Assembly: GCA_049511415.1 (NCBI GenBank)
Contig: JBEKYC010000091.1
Coordinates: 1 to 39,822 of the forward strand
DNA length: 39,822 nt
Direction: 5' to 3'
Origin: Bog-159 sp049511415
Lineage (GTDB): Bacteria > Acidobacteriota > Terriglobia > Bryobacterales > Bryobacteraceae
The translations under genes and the position numbers were made by a program. Below the pieces are notes generated by a model. The model had not been told where the DNA came from and searched no databases. It saw nothing but the letters and a program-made list of their open reading frames with translations. Within the stretch, counting starts at the first letter, position 1. Each line of letters begins with the position of its first letter. Positions 14,110-22,755 of this stretch are shown here, piece by piece.

Positions 14110-15762
14110 TTAGTTACCTCCAAGGTGAACGGTCACAACGTTTCCCAGGCGATTGACGACAACAGAGGATTGTTCGGTGCTGTACTTCCAGGTCCCGGGT
14201 TTGTTGCCTGGGGAGATTATGCCCCTGGCAATCGTATCCTCAACTACGGAGGGTGTCACGCCCTGCGCTTGCATCTCGTCCAAAGCGTGGCCGGTGTAGA
14301 ACCGCCCGTTCACCACCGTGCCGTAGTTACTTCCAGCGGTATTCCACTCGGTTTGTCCCTTGCGGCCCGTCGGCGTCGACGGCTCAAAGTCGGGGCCTGG
14401 TGGCGTAGGTTTCCCACCGAGCATTCCAAGTGTGGCGACTGGCCCAGCGTCGAGTGCGGCCATGCCTGGCCCCATCACAAACGACATCGTCGCCTCGAGC
14501 AGGTAGTCAGCGAAAGGACCTATCGTCGTTCCAGCGCTCTTGAGGGCGGTAAGGCCGGGTTCCTGCCCGGAGAGATTCGTCGAGCCTACACTAGCCGTAT
14601 TTCCCTCGTACGCGTTGTATCCGTAGTCCAAAGAATTGCTGTTCGCGTCGTAGGTGATGGAGCCGATGGTGCCGGCAACATAAGTGCCACCCCCCGAACT
14701 GCACGTGCCGCTTTCGACGGCTACGGTCATGGCACCCGCGTTGAAGGTGCCAGTGTAGATGCAATCCTGGCCCGTGGGGTCGCTGAATTTCATGGGATTG
14801 TTTCGCACGTAGCCATAGAGGTTCCAGCTCTTGGTGTCCGCCGACGTCTGGTCGAGTAAGGGCTCATCGGGGCCCGTGAAGCGCCCCATTGCCCCCGAGA
14901 GGTACCGTGCCTCGAAATAATCGTCCGCTTGCGTCGCGGAACTGGCGGTTTCAGCGTCCCGCTCCTGACCAGTGAACTTGTGGGTGACACTGTCCGACGC
15001 TCCCCACAGGCTGCTCCGCCCATCCAGCCCCGTGATCTCTTCGCCGAACGGCAGGTAGTCGTGATAGCCCAACACCGTTCCCGTGGCGCTGGCTACAAGT
15101 CTCGTGCTGCCTAGCGGATCTTGCGTCAGATACTCCGTCTGCGCCGTCGTCGGCGAACTCGTCGCGTACTCTGAAGCCACTTGGCCTGTCGCGTCGTACA
15201 CGTACACCGTCGTCGTGCTGCCTGCGACCTTCTCCACGCGGCGGCCCTCGCCATCGTACAGGTACGCGTCCTCCACGCCGTTGATGGTCACCGTAGTTTG
15301 CCGGTTCTCGGCATCGTAGGTATAATTATAACCGCCGATGGTTCTTAGGTTACCCGAGCTGTCGTAGCCGCTGCCTTGGAAGGTGCTGGCAAATTGGTTG
15401 CTGGAATTATAAACGCTTGACTGCGGCGTGAACGCATACAGCGTGAAACCGCTGGACGGGTTCACCCATCGGTCGCCATACGCATCGTAGTTATAAGTCT
15501 GCGACCAGCCGCTCCCCTCGCCGGCCGTCCATAGGCGATCATACGCGTCATAAGTGAAACTCTGCGTTACGCTCAGCGGCAGCAGCGCCTCCGACTTGTT
15601 GCTCCCGCCCGACCCATAACTGTAAGCCAGGTTCAGCAGGCCGCCGCTGTTGCCGCAGCCGGAGGTGGTGCCCCCCCGACGCGGCGAAGCGCACCGCGGT
15701 GAGCTGCAATCGGTTGTTCTGGCAATATTGCTGCGGCAGCCCGTTCGGCCCCAGGGAGACAC
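14110..15762 (-). CDS. RHS-repeat protein with DUF4258-like C-terminal toxin domain (5' part frameshifted)
   Basis: The frame has good RHS similarity from about 15665 onwards: several YD units (YTYDAENRQTTVTINGVEDA, YLYDGEGRRVEKVAGSTTTVY), LTQDPLGSTRLV, and the RHS core hallmark YLSGAMGRFTGPDEPLL with NLYGYVRNNPMKFSDPTGQD. About 240 variable residues follow. The last 90 or so end in GRFYTGHALDEMQAQGVTPS, VVEDTIARG and VVVNRLGNVVTVHL, a DUF4258-like fold related to small RNase toxins. The ATG at 15762 is out of the RHS frame. The true upstream part lies in other frames (15664-15902), separated by a G-run of seven at about 15667-15673. The scaffold is far shorter than the 1,400 or more residues usual for delivered RHS toxins. 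Confidence 0.75.
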   Translation of the reverse strand: MSPWGRTGCRSNIARTTDCSSPRCASPRRGGTTSGCGNSGGLLNLAYSYGSGGSNKSEALLPLSVTQSFTYDAYDRLWTAGEGSGWSQTYNYDAYGDRWVNPSSGFTLYAFTPQSSVYNSSNQFASTFQGSGYDSSGNLRTIGGYNYTYDAENRQTTVTINGVEDAYLYDGEGRRVEKVAGSTTTVYVYDATGQVASEYATSSPTTAQTEYLTQDPLGSTRLVASATGTVLGYHDYLPFGEEITGLDGRSSLWGASDSVTHKFTGQERDAETASSATQADDYFEARYLSGAMGRFTGPDEPLLDQTSADTKSWNLYGYVRNNPMKFSDPTGQDCIYTGTFNAGAMTVAVESGTCSSGGGTYVAGTIGSITYDANSNSLDYGYNAYEGNTASVGSTNLSGQEPGLTALKSAGTTIGPFADYLLEATMSFVMGPGMAALDAGPVATLGMLGGKPTPPGPDFEPSTPTGRKGQTEWNTAGSNYGTVVNGRFYTGHALDEMQAQGVTPSVVEDTIARGIISPGNKPGTWKYSTEQSSVVVNRLGNVVTVHLGGN

Positions 15763-15770
15763 TGGCCAGC
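15347..15770. repeat. RHS direct repeat, copy 2
   Basis: Partner of 13046-13478 in direct orientation. It lacks about 9 bases (the NNGNVM codons of copy 1 against NK here) and keeps the frame that copy 1 lost at about 13405, while copy 1 keeps the G-run length that copy 2 has changed. Confidence 0.85.
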
Positions 15771-15902
15771 CCTAGTGCTGATGCCGCGCCAGTCGAGGTT
15801 GAGCACTTCATTCGGAACGCCCGATCCCGCGGGGGGGGCGGCAACTGAAAATGCAGCGAAAGTGGTAGCCGATAGAAGCAAAAGCATGACCGAACGTCTC
15901 AT
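15664..15902 (-). pseudogene. Detached 5' end of the RHS gene (signal peptide joined to late RHS repeats)
   Basis: An ATG at 15902 with a good ribosome binding site (AGGAGA) starts a signal peptide, MRRSVMLLLLSATTFAAFSV, followed by APPAGSGVPNEVLNLDWRGI. After about residue 40 the frame no longer matches RHS. The RHS sequence ALGLASVSLGPNGLPQQYCQ instead continues in the next frame, and in a third frame beyond the G-run at about 15667-15673. Two shifts therefore separate the export signal from the toxin. The large N-terminal and central RHS shell is missing altogether, which looks like an internal deletion. Confidence 0.65.
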
Positions 15903-16363
15903 TTGTTTCTCTCCTGGTCGTCTGATTCGGGGCCGTGGAGCGCCGCCAAATTGGTTGTGAAATGCCTCACGCGGATCGTTTCACATCCGAGTGAAATTTT
16001 CCGAAAACCACTGTGATGAAGAGCACCACTCCGGCGGCGTGGTGTTCAAGGCCGCTGCCAGTCACGCCTGACGCCCAATCCACAACCGCCCGATCCATCA
16101 ATCCTTTCAAAGCCCCAGCCGCCTTGCCACCGCCATCCCCGTGTTACCGTGTGATCGGGAAATGTCCAAATCGCACGCACCAAAGCCCGCTGTAACCCAC
16201 CCGGCTAATTGGTTTTGCCCATTTTCCAACCAACGGCAAATACACCACTTATTGGCTTCGTTCGTAGAAACACGCATTCTGCGGTGCCGCCACTTCTTAC
16301 CCCAAACCCGCCGCCGCGCGCTCGCGCCTATAATAGAGTTTCTTTTTGAGGAGGCCCAGAATC
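15903..16363. other. Intergenic region between divergent RHS and enolase-superfamily genes
   Basis: No gene supported; short frames without family features. An inverted repeat TTTCAC-6-GTGAAA (15979-15996) lies about 80 bases upstream of the RHS start and could be an operator. The enolase-side promoter (-10 at 16329) is at the other end. Confidence 0.4.
16329..16334 (+). promoter_or_regulatory. -10 box of the enolase-superfamily gene
   Basis: A perfect TATAAT 35 bases before the ATG at 16364, followed by a GAGGAGG ribosome binding site (about 16348-16354). No recognisable -35 element stands at the usual distance. Confidence 0.5.
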
Positions 16364-17767
16364 ATGCCTGAATCACGCCGCGCCATCACCCGCCGCGGTC
16401 TTTTTAAAACCTCAGCCGCCGTGCTGGGCGGCGCGGCACTCGCATCCCGCGCTAAAGCCGTCCCGGAGCCGACGCCCTTTCAAAACGTCAATACCAATTC
16501 CAGCCCGTCCACGCTGAAGATCACCGACCTGCGCATCGCCACCGTGCGCAAGCCCGGCCCCAGCCCCTGCACCATCATTCGCCTCGATACCAATCAGGGC
16601 GTATACGGACTCGGCGAAGTCCGTGACGGCGCCAGCGCCACTTACGCGCTGTTCTTGAAGAGCCGCCTGGTGGGCGAGAATCCGCTGCGCATCACTTATC
16701 TGTGGGAAAAGATCAAGCAGTTTGGCGGACACTCGCGACAGGCCGGCGGCGTGGTGGCGGTCGAAGAGGCCCTCTGGGATATCGCCGGCAAAGTCTACGG
16801 TGTCCCCATCTACCAGATGCTCGGCGGCAAATTCCGCGATAAAGTCCGCATCTACGCCGATACCGAGGAAAGCAACGATGTGATGGAGTACGCCAAGCGT
16901 CTGAAGGCTCGCAAGGACGAAATGGGGCTCACGTGGCTCAAGATGGATCTGGGCATCATCATGGTCGCCAACATTCCCGGCGCCGTGACCGGACCCGCCG
17001 GACTCAACCGCTGGGAGAACACCCAGTTGCCGCATCCTTTCATCGCCAACGAAGTCACCGACAAGGGCATCGAGAAGCTTTGCGAATATGTTGCTGCGGC
17101 GCGCGAGGCTGTGGGCATGGAGATCCCGCTCTCCATGGATCACTTGGGTCACCTGGGCGTCCACTCCATCATCCGGCTCGGGAAAGCCTATGAGAAGTAC
17201 AACCTATCTTGGATGGAAGATGTTATTCCCTGGCAGTATACTGACTTACTCCAGCATATAACTATGGAAAGTCCCACGCCGATACTTACCGGCGAAGATA
17301 TCTATCTCAAAGAAGGTTTCATCAACCTGTGTGAGAAACACGCCGTAAGTAAGATACATCCGGATATCTCCACCTCCGGCGGAATCCTCGAGACACACAA
17401 GATCGGCGACGCGGCGATGGAATACGCCGTTCCCATGGCCATGCATTATGCCGGCCTGCCGATCGGCGCCCTGGCCAGCGTGCACTGCGCCGCGGCGACC
17501 GAAAATTTCCTGGCCTGCGAGAATCATTCGCTCGACGTTCCCTGGTGGCAGGATCTGGTGGAAGGCATCGAAAAGCCCATCATCAACAAAGGCTTCATCA
17601 CCGTCCCCGACAAACCCGGCCTGGGCATCACGCTCAACGACGATGTGGTGCGGCAGCATCTCGTTCCCGATAGCGGCTTCTTCGAGCCCACGCCGCAATG
17701 GGACAAGGAGCGCTCCTACGATCGGCTGTGGAGCATGGCGCCCAAATCGCCGTCCCACGCGGCTTGA
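16364..17767 (+). CDS. Tat-exported enolase-superfamily (mandelate racemase/muconate lactonizing-type) enzyme
   Basis: A 467-residue protein with a twin-arginine signal: TRRGLFKTSAAVLGGAALAS (residues 9-28). The enolase-superfamily barrel follows an N-terminal capping domain (DLRIATVRKPGPSPCTIIRL). Likely active-site residues: K193 (WLKMD), metal ligands D259, E285 (WMEDVIP) and E311 (GEDIY), H260, and the H332/D334 and H361 region (KIHPDISTSGG, MHYAGLPIG). This fits a sugar-acid dehydratase or similar enzyme, but the substrate cannot be told. The ATG at 16364 follows GAGGAGG; a slightly longer frame from 16346 lacks this. Export of a folded, metal-containing enzyme of this family is common in Solibacter-like genomes. 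The next gene overlaps its stop. Confidence 0.85.
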   Translation: MPESRRAITRRGLFKTSAAVLGGAALASRAKAVPEPTPFQNVNTNSSPSTLKITDLRIATVRKPGPSPCTIIRLDTNQGVYGLGEVRDGASATYALFLKSRLVGENPLRITYLWEKIKQFGGHSRQAGGVVAVEEALWDIAGKVYGVPIYQMLGGKFRDKVRIYADTEESNDVMEYAKRLKARKDEMGLTWLKMDLGIIMVANIPGAVTGPAGLNRWENTQLPHPFIANEVTDKGIEKLCEYVAAAREAVGMEIPLSMDHLGHLGVHSIIRLGKAYEKYNLSWMEDVIPWQYTDLLQHITMESPTPILTGEDIYLKEGFINLCEKHAVSKIHPDISTSGGILETHKIGDAAMEYAVPMAMHYAGLPIGALASVHCAAATENFLACENHSLDVPWWQDLVEGIEKPIINKGFITVPDKPGLGITLNDDVVRQHLVPDSGFFEPTPQWDKERSYDRLWSMAPKSPSHAA

Positions 17768-18921
17768 AACTCGTGCGCGCGCCGGCCGTCTGCCTGGCTG
17801 TGCTGATTCTGCCGCTCGGAGCGGCGGAAACCCGGCAGGTCTTCGAGCACGGGCAGCACGCCATGGATTCCGGTGACTTGGTCACCGCCGAGAAGGACTT
17901 CCGCGCCGTGCTGGCGGCCGAGCCGGATAACGTCGGCGCGCACGGCAACCTGGCCGTGGTCTACATGCGCCGTAAGCAGTGGAAACCGGCGCTCGACGAA
18001 CTGCGCGCCGCCGAGCGCCTCGCGCCCAAGATGCCCGGCATCCGCCTGAATATCGGCCTGGTCTACTACCGCCAGGCCGGCTACCAGGATGCCATCGCGC
18101 CCTTCGAATCCGTATTGCGCGATCAACCGGATTCGCACCAGGCGCGCTACCTGCTGGGCCTCTGCTACTTCTTTAAGGAGCGCTACGCGGATGCCGCCAA
18201 AACGCTCGCACCCTTGTGGCCGCGGGACTCCGCCGATCTGAATTACCTGTATGTGCTGTCCATAGCGGCTAACAAATCCGGCATGGCCGATCTGGACCAG
18301 AAGGCCACCGCGCGCCTGATCGAGGTGGGTCACGACTCGGCCGAGTTTCACCTGATCATCGGCAAGGCGCACGCCGGCGCCGGTCTTTATGCCCAGGCCA
18401 TGGAAGAGTTCCAAACCGCCGCCCGCCTCGATCCGAAGCTGCCGCTGGTGCATTACTTCCTCGGTACGGAATACCGTCGCCAAAACGATTTCGAACACGC
18501 CAAGCAGGAGTTCCTGAAAGACATCGCCATCGCGCCCGACGTAGCTTACGATTACGACGAACTCGGCGCCGTGAGTTACGCCCTCGATCAGTTGCCCGAA
18601 GCGGAGCGCTACTTCAAGGAGGCGCTGCGTCTCGATCCCGGATTGGGCACGGCCGACTACGGCCTGGCCAAGATCTATAAGCAGCAGGGCAAATACCCGG
18701 CGGCTCTGGAAGCCCTGCACGCCGCCGGAGCCATCGATCCGCAAAGCTCCAGCGTCTACTACTTGCGCGGCCAGATCCTGTTCGCCTTGGGCCGCCGCCC
18801 GGAAGCCAAGACCGCATTCGACGAGGCCGCCCGCCTGAAACAAGCCGTGCGCGACGAGATGGAACGCAAAGTAAGGGGCCAGAATCCGTCCGACCCGCAG
18901 TTGACCCGCGAAGCCCATTAG
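17764..18921 (+). CDS. Secreted TPR-repeat protein
   Basis: About 385 residues. The start is TTG 17764, overlapping the previous stop as TTGA, or GTG 17773; the first gives LKLVRAPAVCLAVLILPLGA, a signal peptide. The rest is TPR helices, for example GDLVTAEKDFRAVLAAEPDN, YADAAKTLAPLWPRDSADLN, AQAMEEFQTAARLDPKLPLV, EAERYFKEALRLDPGLGTAD and YPAALEALHAAGAIDPQSSS: roughly nine units. TPR arrays bind other proteins. No catalytic domain is present. It sits between an exported enzyme and a VWFA protein on one strand and may act as an envelope scaffold. Confidence 0.8.
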   Translation: MKLVRAPAVCLAVLILPLGAAETRQVFEHGQHAMDSGDLVTAEKDFRAVLAAEPDNVGAHGNLAVVYMRRKQWKPALDELRAAERLAPKMPGIRLNIGLVYYRQAGYQDAIAPFESVLRDQPDSHQARYLLGLCYFFKERYADAAKTLAPLWPRDSADLNYLYVLSIAANKSGMADLDQKATARLIEVGHDSAEFHLIIGKAHAGAGLYAQAMEEFQTAARLDPKLPLVHYFLGTEYRRQNDFEHAKQEFLKDIAIAPDVAYDYDELGAVSYALDQLPEAERYFKEALRLDPGLGTADYGLAKIYKQQGKYPAALEALHAAGAIDPQSSSVYYLRGQILFALGRRPEAKTAFDEAARLKQAVRDEMERKVRGQNPSDPQLTREAH

Positions 18922-18948
18922 TTCCGCGCGTGCTATCGTGACAACAGT

Positions 18949-20976
18949 ATGTGCCGCTGGATTGCAGTTACCCTCCTATGCCTGTGTCCCCTGCTGGCGC
19001 AGGATTCCGCGCCGCCGCCCACGGTATTCAGCGTGAGCACCACGCTGGTCGAAATCGATTGCGTAGTTACCGATTCCGCCGGCCGCCAGGTCACCAGCCT
19101 GCAGCCGCAAGACTTCGAAGTCGTCGTGGATGGCAAGCCGCAAACCATCACCAACTTCTCCTACGTCCGCCTGGATGCGCCCGATGTGAACCGGCCCAGC
19201 CTTTCGCCGCAAGCCTTGGGCAAGCCGCTCGCGCCCGCCAACACGGCCGACGTGCTCAAGCCCGCCGACGTCCGCCGCAGCATGGTGCTGGTGGTGGACG
19301 ATCTCAGCCTCTCGTTTGAAAGCATGGTCTACGTGCGCCGCGCCCTGCACAAGTTCATTGACGAGCAGATGCAGCCCGGCGATCTGGTGGCGCTCTGGGA
19401 AACCGGCCGCACCAACAGCGTCTTCCAGCAGTTCACCTCCGACAAGCGCGTGCTGGCCGCCGCCGTCGAAACAGTACGCTGGAACCCGCGCGGGCTGGGC
19501 CTGGTTTCCCCCTTCGAGCCAGATGTAGCCGGACGCTCCAGCCGCGGCATCAGAAACGCCGCTTCCCAGACATCGCGCGAACAGCGCTCCGATGAATCGG
19601 ACGAACTGGAATACGTCCGCTTGAACAGTACTTCCGGTGCGCTCGACACGTTAGGCCAGCTTATGGATGAGCTTCGTCCGGTCGGCGGCCGCAAAGCCGT
19701 GGTCCTATTCTCCGACGGCATCTATCTTCCGGGCATCGACCTGCCCGGCCAGCACGTTTCCATGGCCGGGGCCGACGAATTACGCACCCGCTTCCGCCGC
19801 ATGATCGATAAAGCCAATCGTGCCGGAGCGGTGGTCTACACCGTGGACTCCCGCGGCCTGGTGTATTTAGCGCCCGAGAAGCTCGGCAGCCTCTGGCTCT
19901 CTCAGGAAGGGCTGGTCGAGCTGGCCGAGAATACCGGCGGCTTCGCCACCGTGAACGGCAACGGCCTGAGCGAAGCCATCCAGCGCGTGGAAAACGACCA
20001 GACCGGGTATTATCTGATCGGCTTCAAGGCCCCCGAAAACATCAGCACCACCAGCGCCGGCGCCAAGGCCGATTACCATACGCTAAAAGTCAAGGTGCAC
20101 GGCCATGGCCTCAGCGCCCACTCCCGTTCCGGGTTTTTTGGCGAGACCGACGACGTGTCTCGCCCGAAATACGACACGCGCCAGGCTCAGATGCTCGCCA
20201 CGGTGCAGTCTTTATTTAATAAGTCGGACATCCACGTGCGCATGACTGCCCTTTACCGCCGTACTACGGACGGCCACTCCTACGTGCATAACCTTCTCTA
20301 TATCGACCCGCGCGAGATCACGTTCCAGACCGACCTGTTCGGGACGCATTACGCCGCGCTCGATCTCTACATCCTGGCGTCGGGTTATGGCGTCGATCCT
20401 CTGGCCAGTGTCAGCCGCCACATTTCGATCGATGCCAACGACGAGCGGCTGAAGAAGTTGCAGACCGGCGGCTTGCTGCTCACCCTGGACGTGCCCGTGA
20501 AGCATCCCGGCCCTTACCAGGTACGCGCGTGCGTCCTGGACAGTATTGCGCGCACGGCTGGATCCGCCGGACAATATATCGACGTGCCGGATCTGAAGAA
20601 GCAGCACGTGGCTCTGACTACGCCGCTGATCGATGACGTATCCAACCCGGCCGAAACCAGGTTCAATGATGTGCCCTCCGCCTTGCGCGAATTCCACGCC
20701 GGCAGCCGACTGGCCTTCGCCTTCCGCGTGGAGACCGACAAGCCGGGCAAGTACGATACCGAGATCCAGCTTTATCATGACCGCACGCCGGTGCTGGAGA
20801 ATCCGGTCGCCGTGGCGCCCGCGCCCGGCAAAGATGCGCACGCCGTCAGCGGAGAATTGCGCCTGAAAAATGCCCTGCCGCCGGGACAGTATTATCTGCA
20901 GGCCATGGCTACCGATCATACCGGCAAGACGCCCCACAGCGCCAGCTCGTGGATCGAATTCGAGGTCGTGCCGTAG
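18949..20976 (+). CDS. Secreted VWFA-domain protein (acidobacterial type, TIGR03436-like)
   Basis: A 675-residue protein with a signal peptide (MCRWIAVTLLCLCPLLAQ). The N-terminal segment FSVSTTLVEIDCVVTDSAGR followed by LQPQDFEVVVDGKPQTI is typical of acidobacterial VWFA proteins. The VWFA domain starts at MVLVVDDLSLSFESMVYVRR, where DDLSLS stands in for the metal-site DxSxS, and includes VVLFSDGIYLPG and AVVYTVDSRGLVYL. After NDQTGYYLIGF come two beta-sandwich-like regions to the end (ASSWIEFEVVP). It probably binds partners outside the membrane. It is 3 bases upstream of the M61 peptidase gene, so the two are co-transcribed. Confidence 0.83.
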   Translation: MCRWIAVTLLCLCPLLAQDSAPPPTVFSVSTTLVEIDCVVTDSAGRQVTSLQPQDFEVVVDGKPQTITNFSYVRLDAPDVNRPSLSPQALGKPLAPANTADVLKPADVRRSMVLVVDDLSLSFESMVYVRRALHKFIDEQMQPGDLVALWETGRTNSVFQQFTSDKRVLAAAVETVRWNPRGLGLVSPFEPDVAGRSSRGIRNAASQTSREQRSDESDELEYVRLNSTSGALDTLGQLMDELRPVGGRKAVVLFSDGIYLPGIDLPGQHVSMAGADELRTRFRRMIDKANRAGAVVYTVDSRGLVYLAPEKLGSLWLSQEGLVELAENTGGFATVNGNGLSEAIQRVENDQTGYYLIGFKAPENISTTSAGAKADYHTLKVKVHGHGLSAHSRSGFFGETDDVSRPKYDTRQAQMLATVQSLFNKSDIHVRMTALYRRTTDGHSYVHNLLYIDPREITFQTDLFGTHYAALDLYILASGYGVDPLASVSRHISIDANDERLKKLQTGGLLLTLDVPVKHPGPYQVRACVLDSIARTAGSAGQYIDVPDLKKQHVALTTPLIDDVSNPAETRFNDVPSALREFHAGSRLAFAFRVETDKPGKYDTEIQLYHDRTPVLENPVAVAPAPGKDAHAVSGELRLKNALPPGQYYLQAMATDHTGKTPHSASSWIEFEVVP

Positions 20977-20979
20977 CGA

Positions 20980-22725
20980 ATGGCTCTGCGTACCGTAGCC
21001 ATCTTCATTGCGTGGGCCAGTCTCGCGCTGGCTCAGGCTCCCGCGCCCATTTCCTATACCGTAAGCATCCCCGCGCCCCAGACCCATTACATCGAAGTCG
21101 AAGCGCGTGTGCCCACATCCGCGCAGGCCAGCGTGGAACTGATGATGGCGGTGTGGACCCCCTACGTCATCCGCGAGTACGCCAAGAGCCTGGAAGACGT
21201 AGCTGCGCACACGGCCGATGGCCGCCCTCTGGACATTGCCAAGACCCGCAAGAACCGCTGGCGTGTGGAAACCGGCGGCGCCGATCCGGTGATCGTTTCT
21301 TATCGCGTCTACTGCCACGTCATGCACGTACAGGATAACTGGGTCGACCGCGATTTCGCCCTGCTGAACGGCCAGGCCACTTTTCTCACGCTCACGGATC
21401 ACATCCCGCGCCCGCACGACGTACAGCTCATCTTGCCGCCGGAGTGGAAATTGAGCGAGACGGGCATGCCGCCGGTGGCGGGCAGCCCGCATCATTACCG
21501 CGCGCCGGATTACGAAACTCTGGTCGATTCGCCCATCATTGCCGGCAATCCCGCCGTGCACGAATTCACCGCCGCGGGCAAGCCGCACTACCTGGTGGAT
21601 GTCGAGGAAGACGGCGTGTTCGATGGCGAACGCGCCGCGCGCGACCTGGCGCGGATCGTGGCGCAGGACGCCAAAATGTGGGGCGGCTTGCCCTATGAGA
21701 ACTACTTTTTCCTGAATATTCTCACCGGCCGCGGTGGCGGCATGGAGCATAGCAATTCCACCGCGTTCATGGCCGATCGCTGGTCCACGCGTACGCCGCA
21801 AAGCTATCTGCGCTGGCTGGATCTGGTCAGTCACGAATATTTCCACGCTTGGAACGTGAAACGGCTGCGGCCCGCCGAACTGACGCCGGGCGAATACGAG
21901 ACCGAGCCGTATACCACCAGCTTGGGTATCGCCGAAGGATTCACCAGTTACTATGGCCCGCTGATGGTGCGCCGCGCGGGCCTGTCGACGGAAGACGAGT
22001 TACTCGCCGGCTTATCCCGCGCCATCGATGAGTTGCAGACTACTCCCGGCCGCCTGGTGCAGTCGCTCTCCATGTCGTCCTTCGATACCTGGATCAAGTT
22101 CTATCGTCCCGATGAAAACTCCATCAACACCACCATCAGTTACTACACCAAGGGCGAAGTGGCGAGCTTTCTGTTGGACGCGCACGTACGCACATTGACT
22201 CATGGCGAAAAGTCGCTCGACGACGTCATGCGGCTGGCGCTGGCGCGCAATCCGCACGGGTACACGCCGGCGGATTTCCGCGCGGCGGCTTCCGCGGTAG
22301 CTGGAACCAATCTGGACGATTGGTTCGCGCGCGTATTCGATTCCACCGCCGAGCTAGACTACCATGAAGCTCTCCACTGGTTCGGCTTGCGCTTCGCCAA
22401 CCAGTCGCCCGCCGCGCGGGCCTGGCTGGGCGCCGATACCAAGGTCGAAGACGGGCGCCTGACCATAACCGAAATCCGCCGCGGCACGCCCGCATACGAA
22501 GCCGGTCTCGACACCGGCGACGAGATCGTGGCCATCGAAGATTCCCGCGTGCGCCCTGCGGATTGGGACCGCGAATTGGCGCGGCGACATCCAGGCGATC
22601 GCGTGTCGTTGCGCATCTCCCGGCGCGGCACGCTGCAATCCATCCCGGTGACGCTGGGCCGCGAACCGGCCCGCAATTGGACGCTGGAGGTCGCCGATCC
22701 ATCCCCGCACCGTGCGGACTGGTAG
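20980..22725 (+). CDS. M61-family (glycyl aminopeptidase-like) zinc peptidase with PDZ domain
   Basis: A 581-residue exported peptidase. Signal peptide MALRTVAIFIAWASLALAQA, a beta-rich N-terminal domain, the substrate-site block GGGMEHSNST (252-261), the zinc motif HEYFH (285-289) followed by AWNVKRLRPAEL, and the third ligand E319 (GIAEGFTSYY). The C-terminal about 110 residues form a PDZ domain (LTITEIRRGTPAYEAGLDTG, DEIVAIEDSRV). These three parts in this order are diagnostic of family M61. It cleaves N-terminal residues from peptides in the envelope, presumably. It starts 3 bases after the VWFA protein stop. Confidence 0.9.
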   Translation: MALRTVAIFIAWASLALAQAPAPISYTVSIPAPQTHYIEVEARVPTSAQASVELMMAVWTPYVIREYAKSLEDVAAHTADGRPLDIAKTRKNRWRVETGGADPVIVSYRVYCHVMHVQDNWVDRDFALLNGQATFLTLTDHIPRPHDVQLILPPEWKLSETGMPPVAGSPHHYRAPDYETLVDSPIIAGNPAVHEFTAAGKPHYLVDVEEDGVFDGERAARDLARIVAQDAKMWGGLPYENYFFLNILTGRGGGMEHSNSTAFMADRWSTRTPQSYLRWLDLVSHEYFHAWNVKRLRPAELTPGEYETEPYTTSLGIAEGFTSYYGPLMVRRAGLSTEDELLAGLSRAIDELQTTPGRLVQSLSMSSFDTWIKFYRPDENSINTTISYYTKGEVASFLLDAHVRTLTHGEKSLDDVMRLALARNPHGYTPADFRAAASAVAGTNLDDWFARVFDSTAELDYHEALHWFGLRFANQSPAARAWLGADTKVEDGRLTITEIRRGTPAYEAGLDTGDEIVAIEDSRVRPADWDRELARRHPGDRVSLRISRRGTLQSIPVTLGREPARNWTLEVADPSPHRADW

Positions 22726-22755
22726 GCACGCCGTGCGGCTCATGAGAAGTCAGGC

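Noticed and set aside
20212..21846. Minus-strand 544-codon frame opposite VWFA/M61 genes
   Set aside because: Shadow ORF caused by high GC; composition is His/Arg/Gly-rich and the sense-strand genes have clear motifs.
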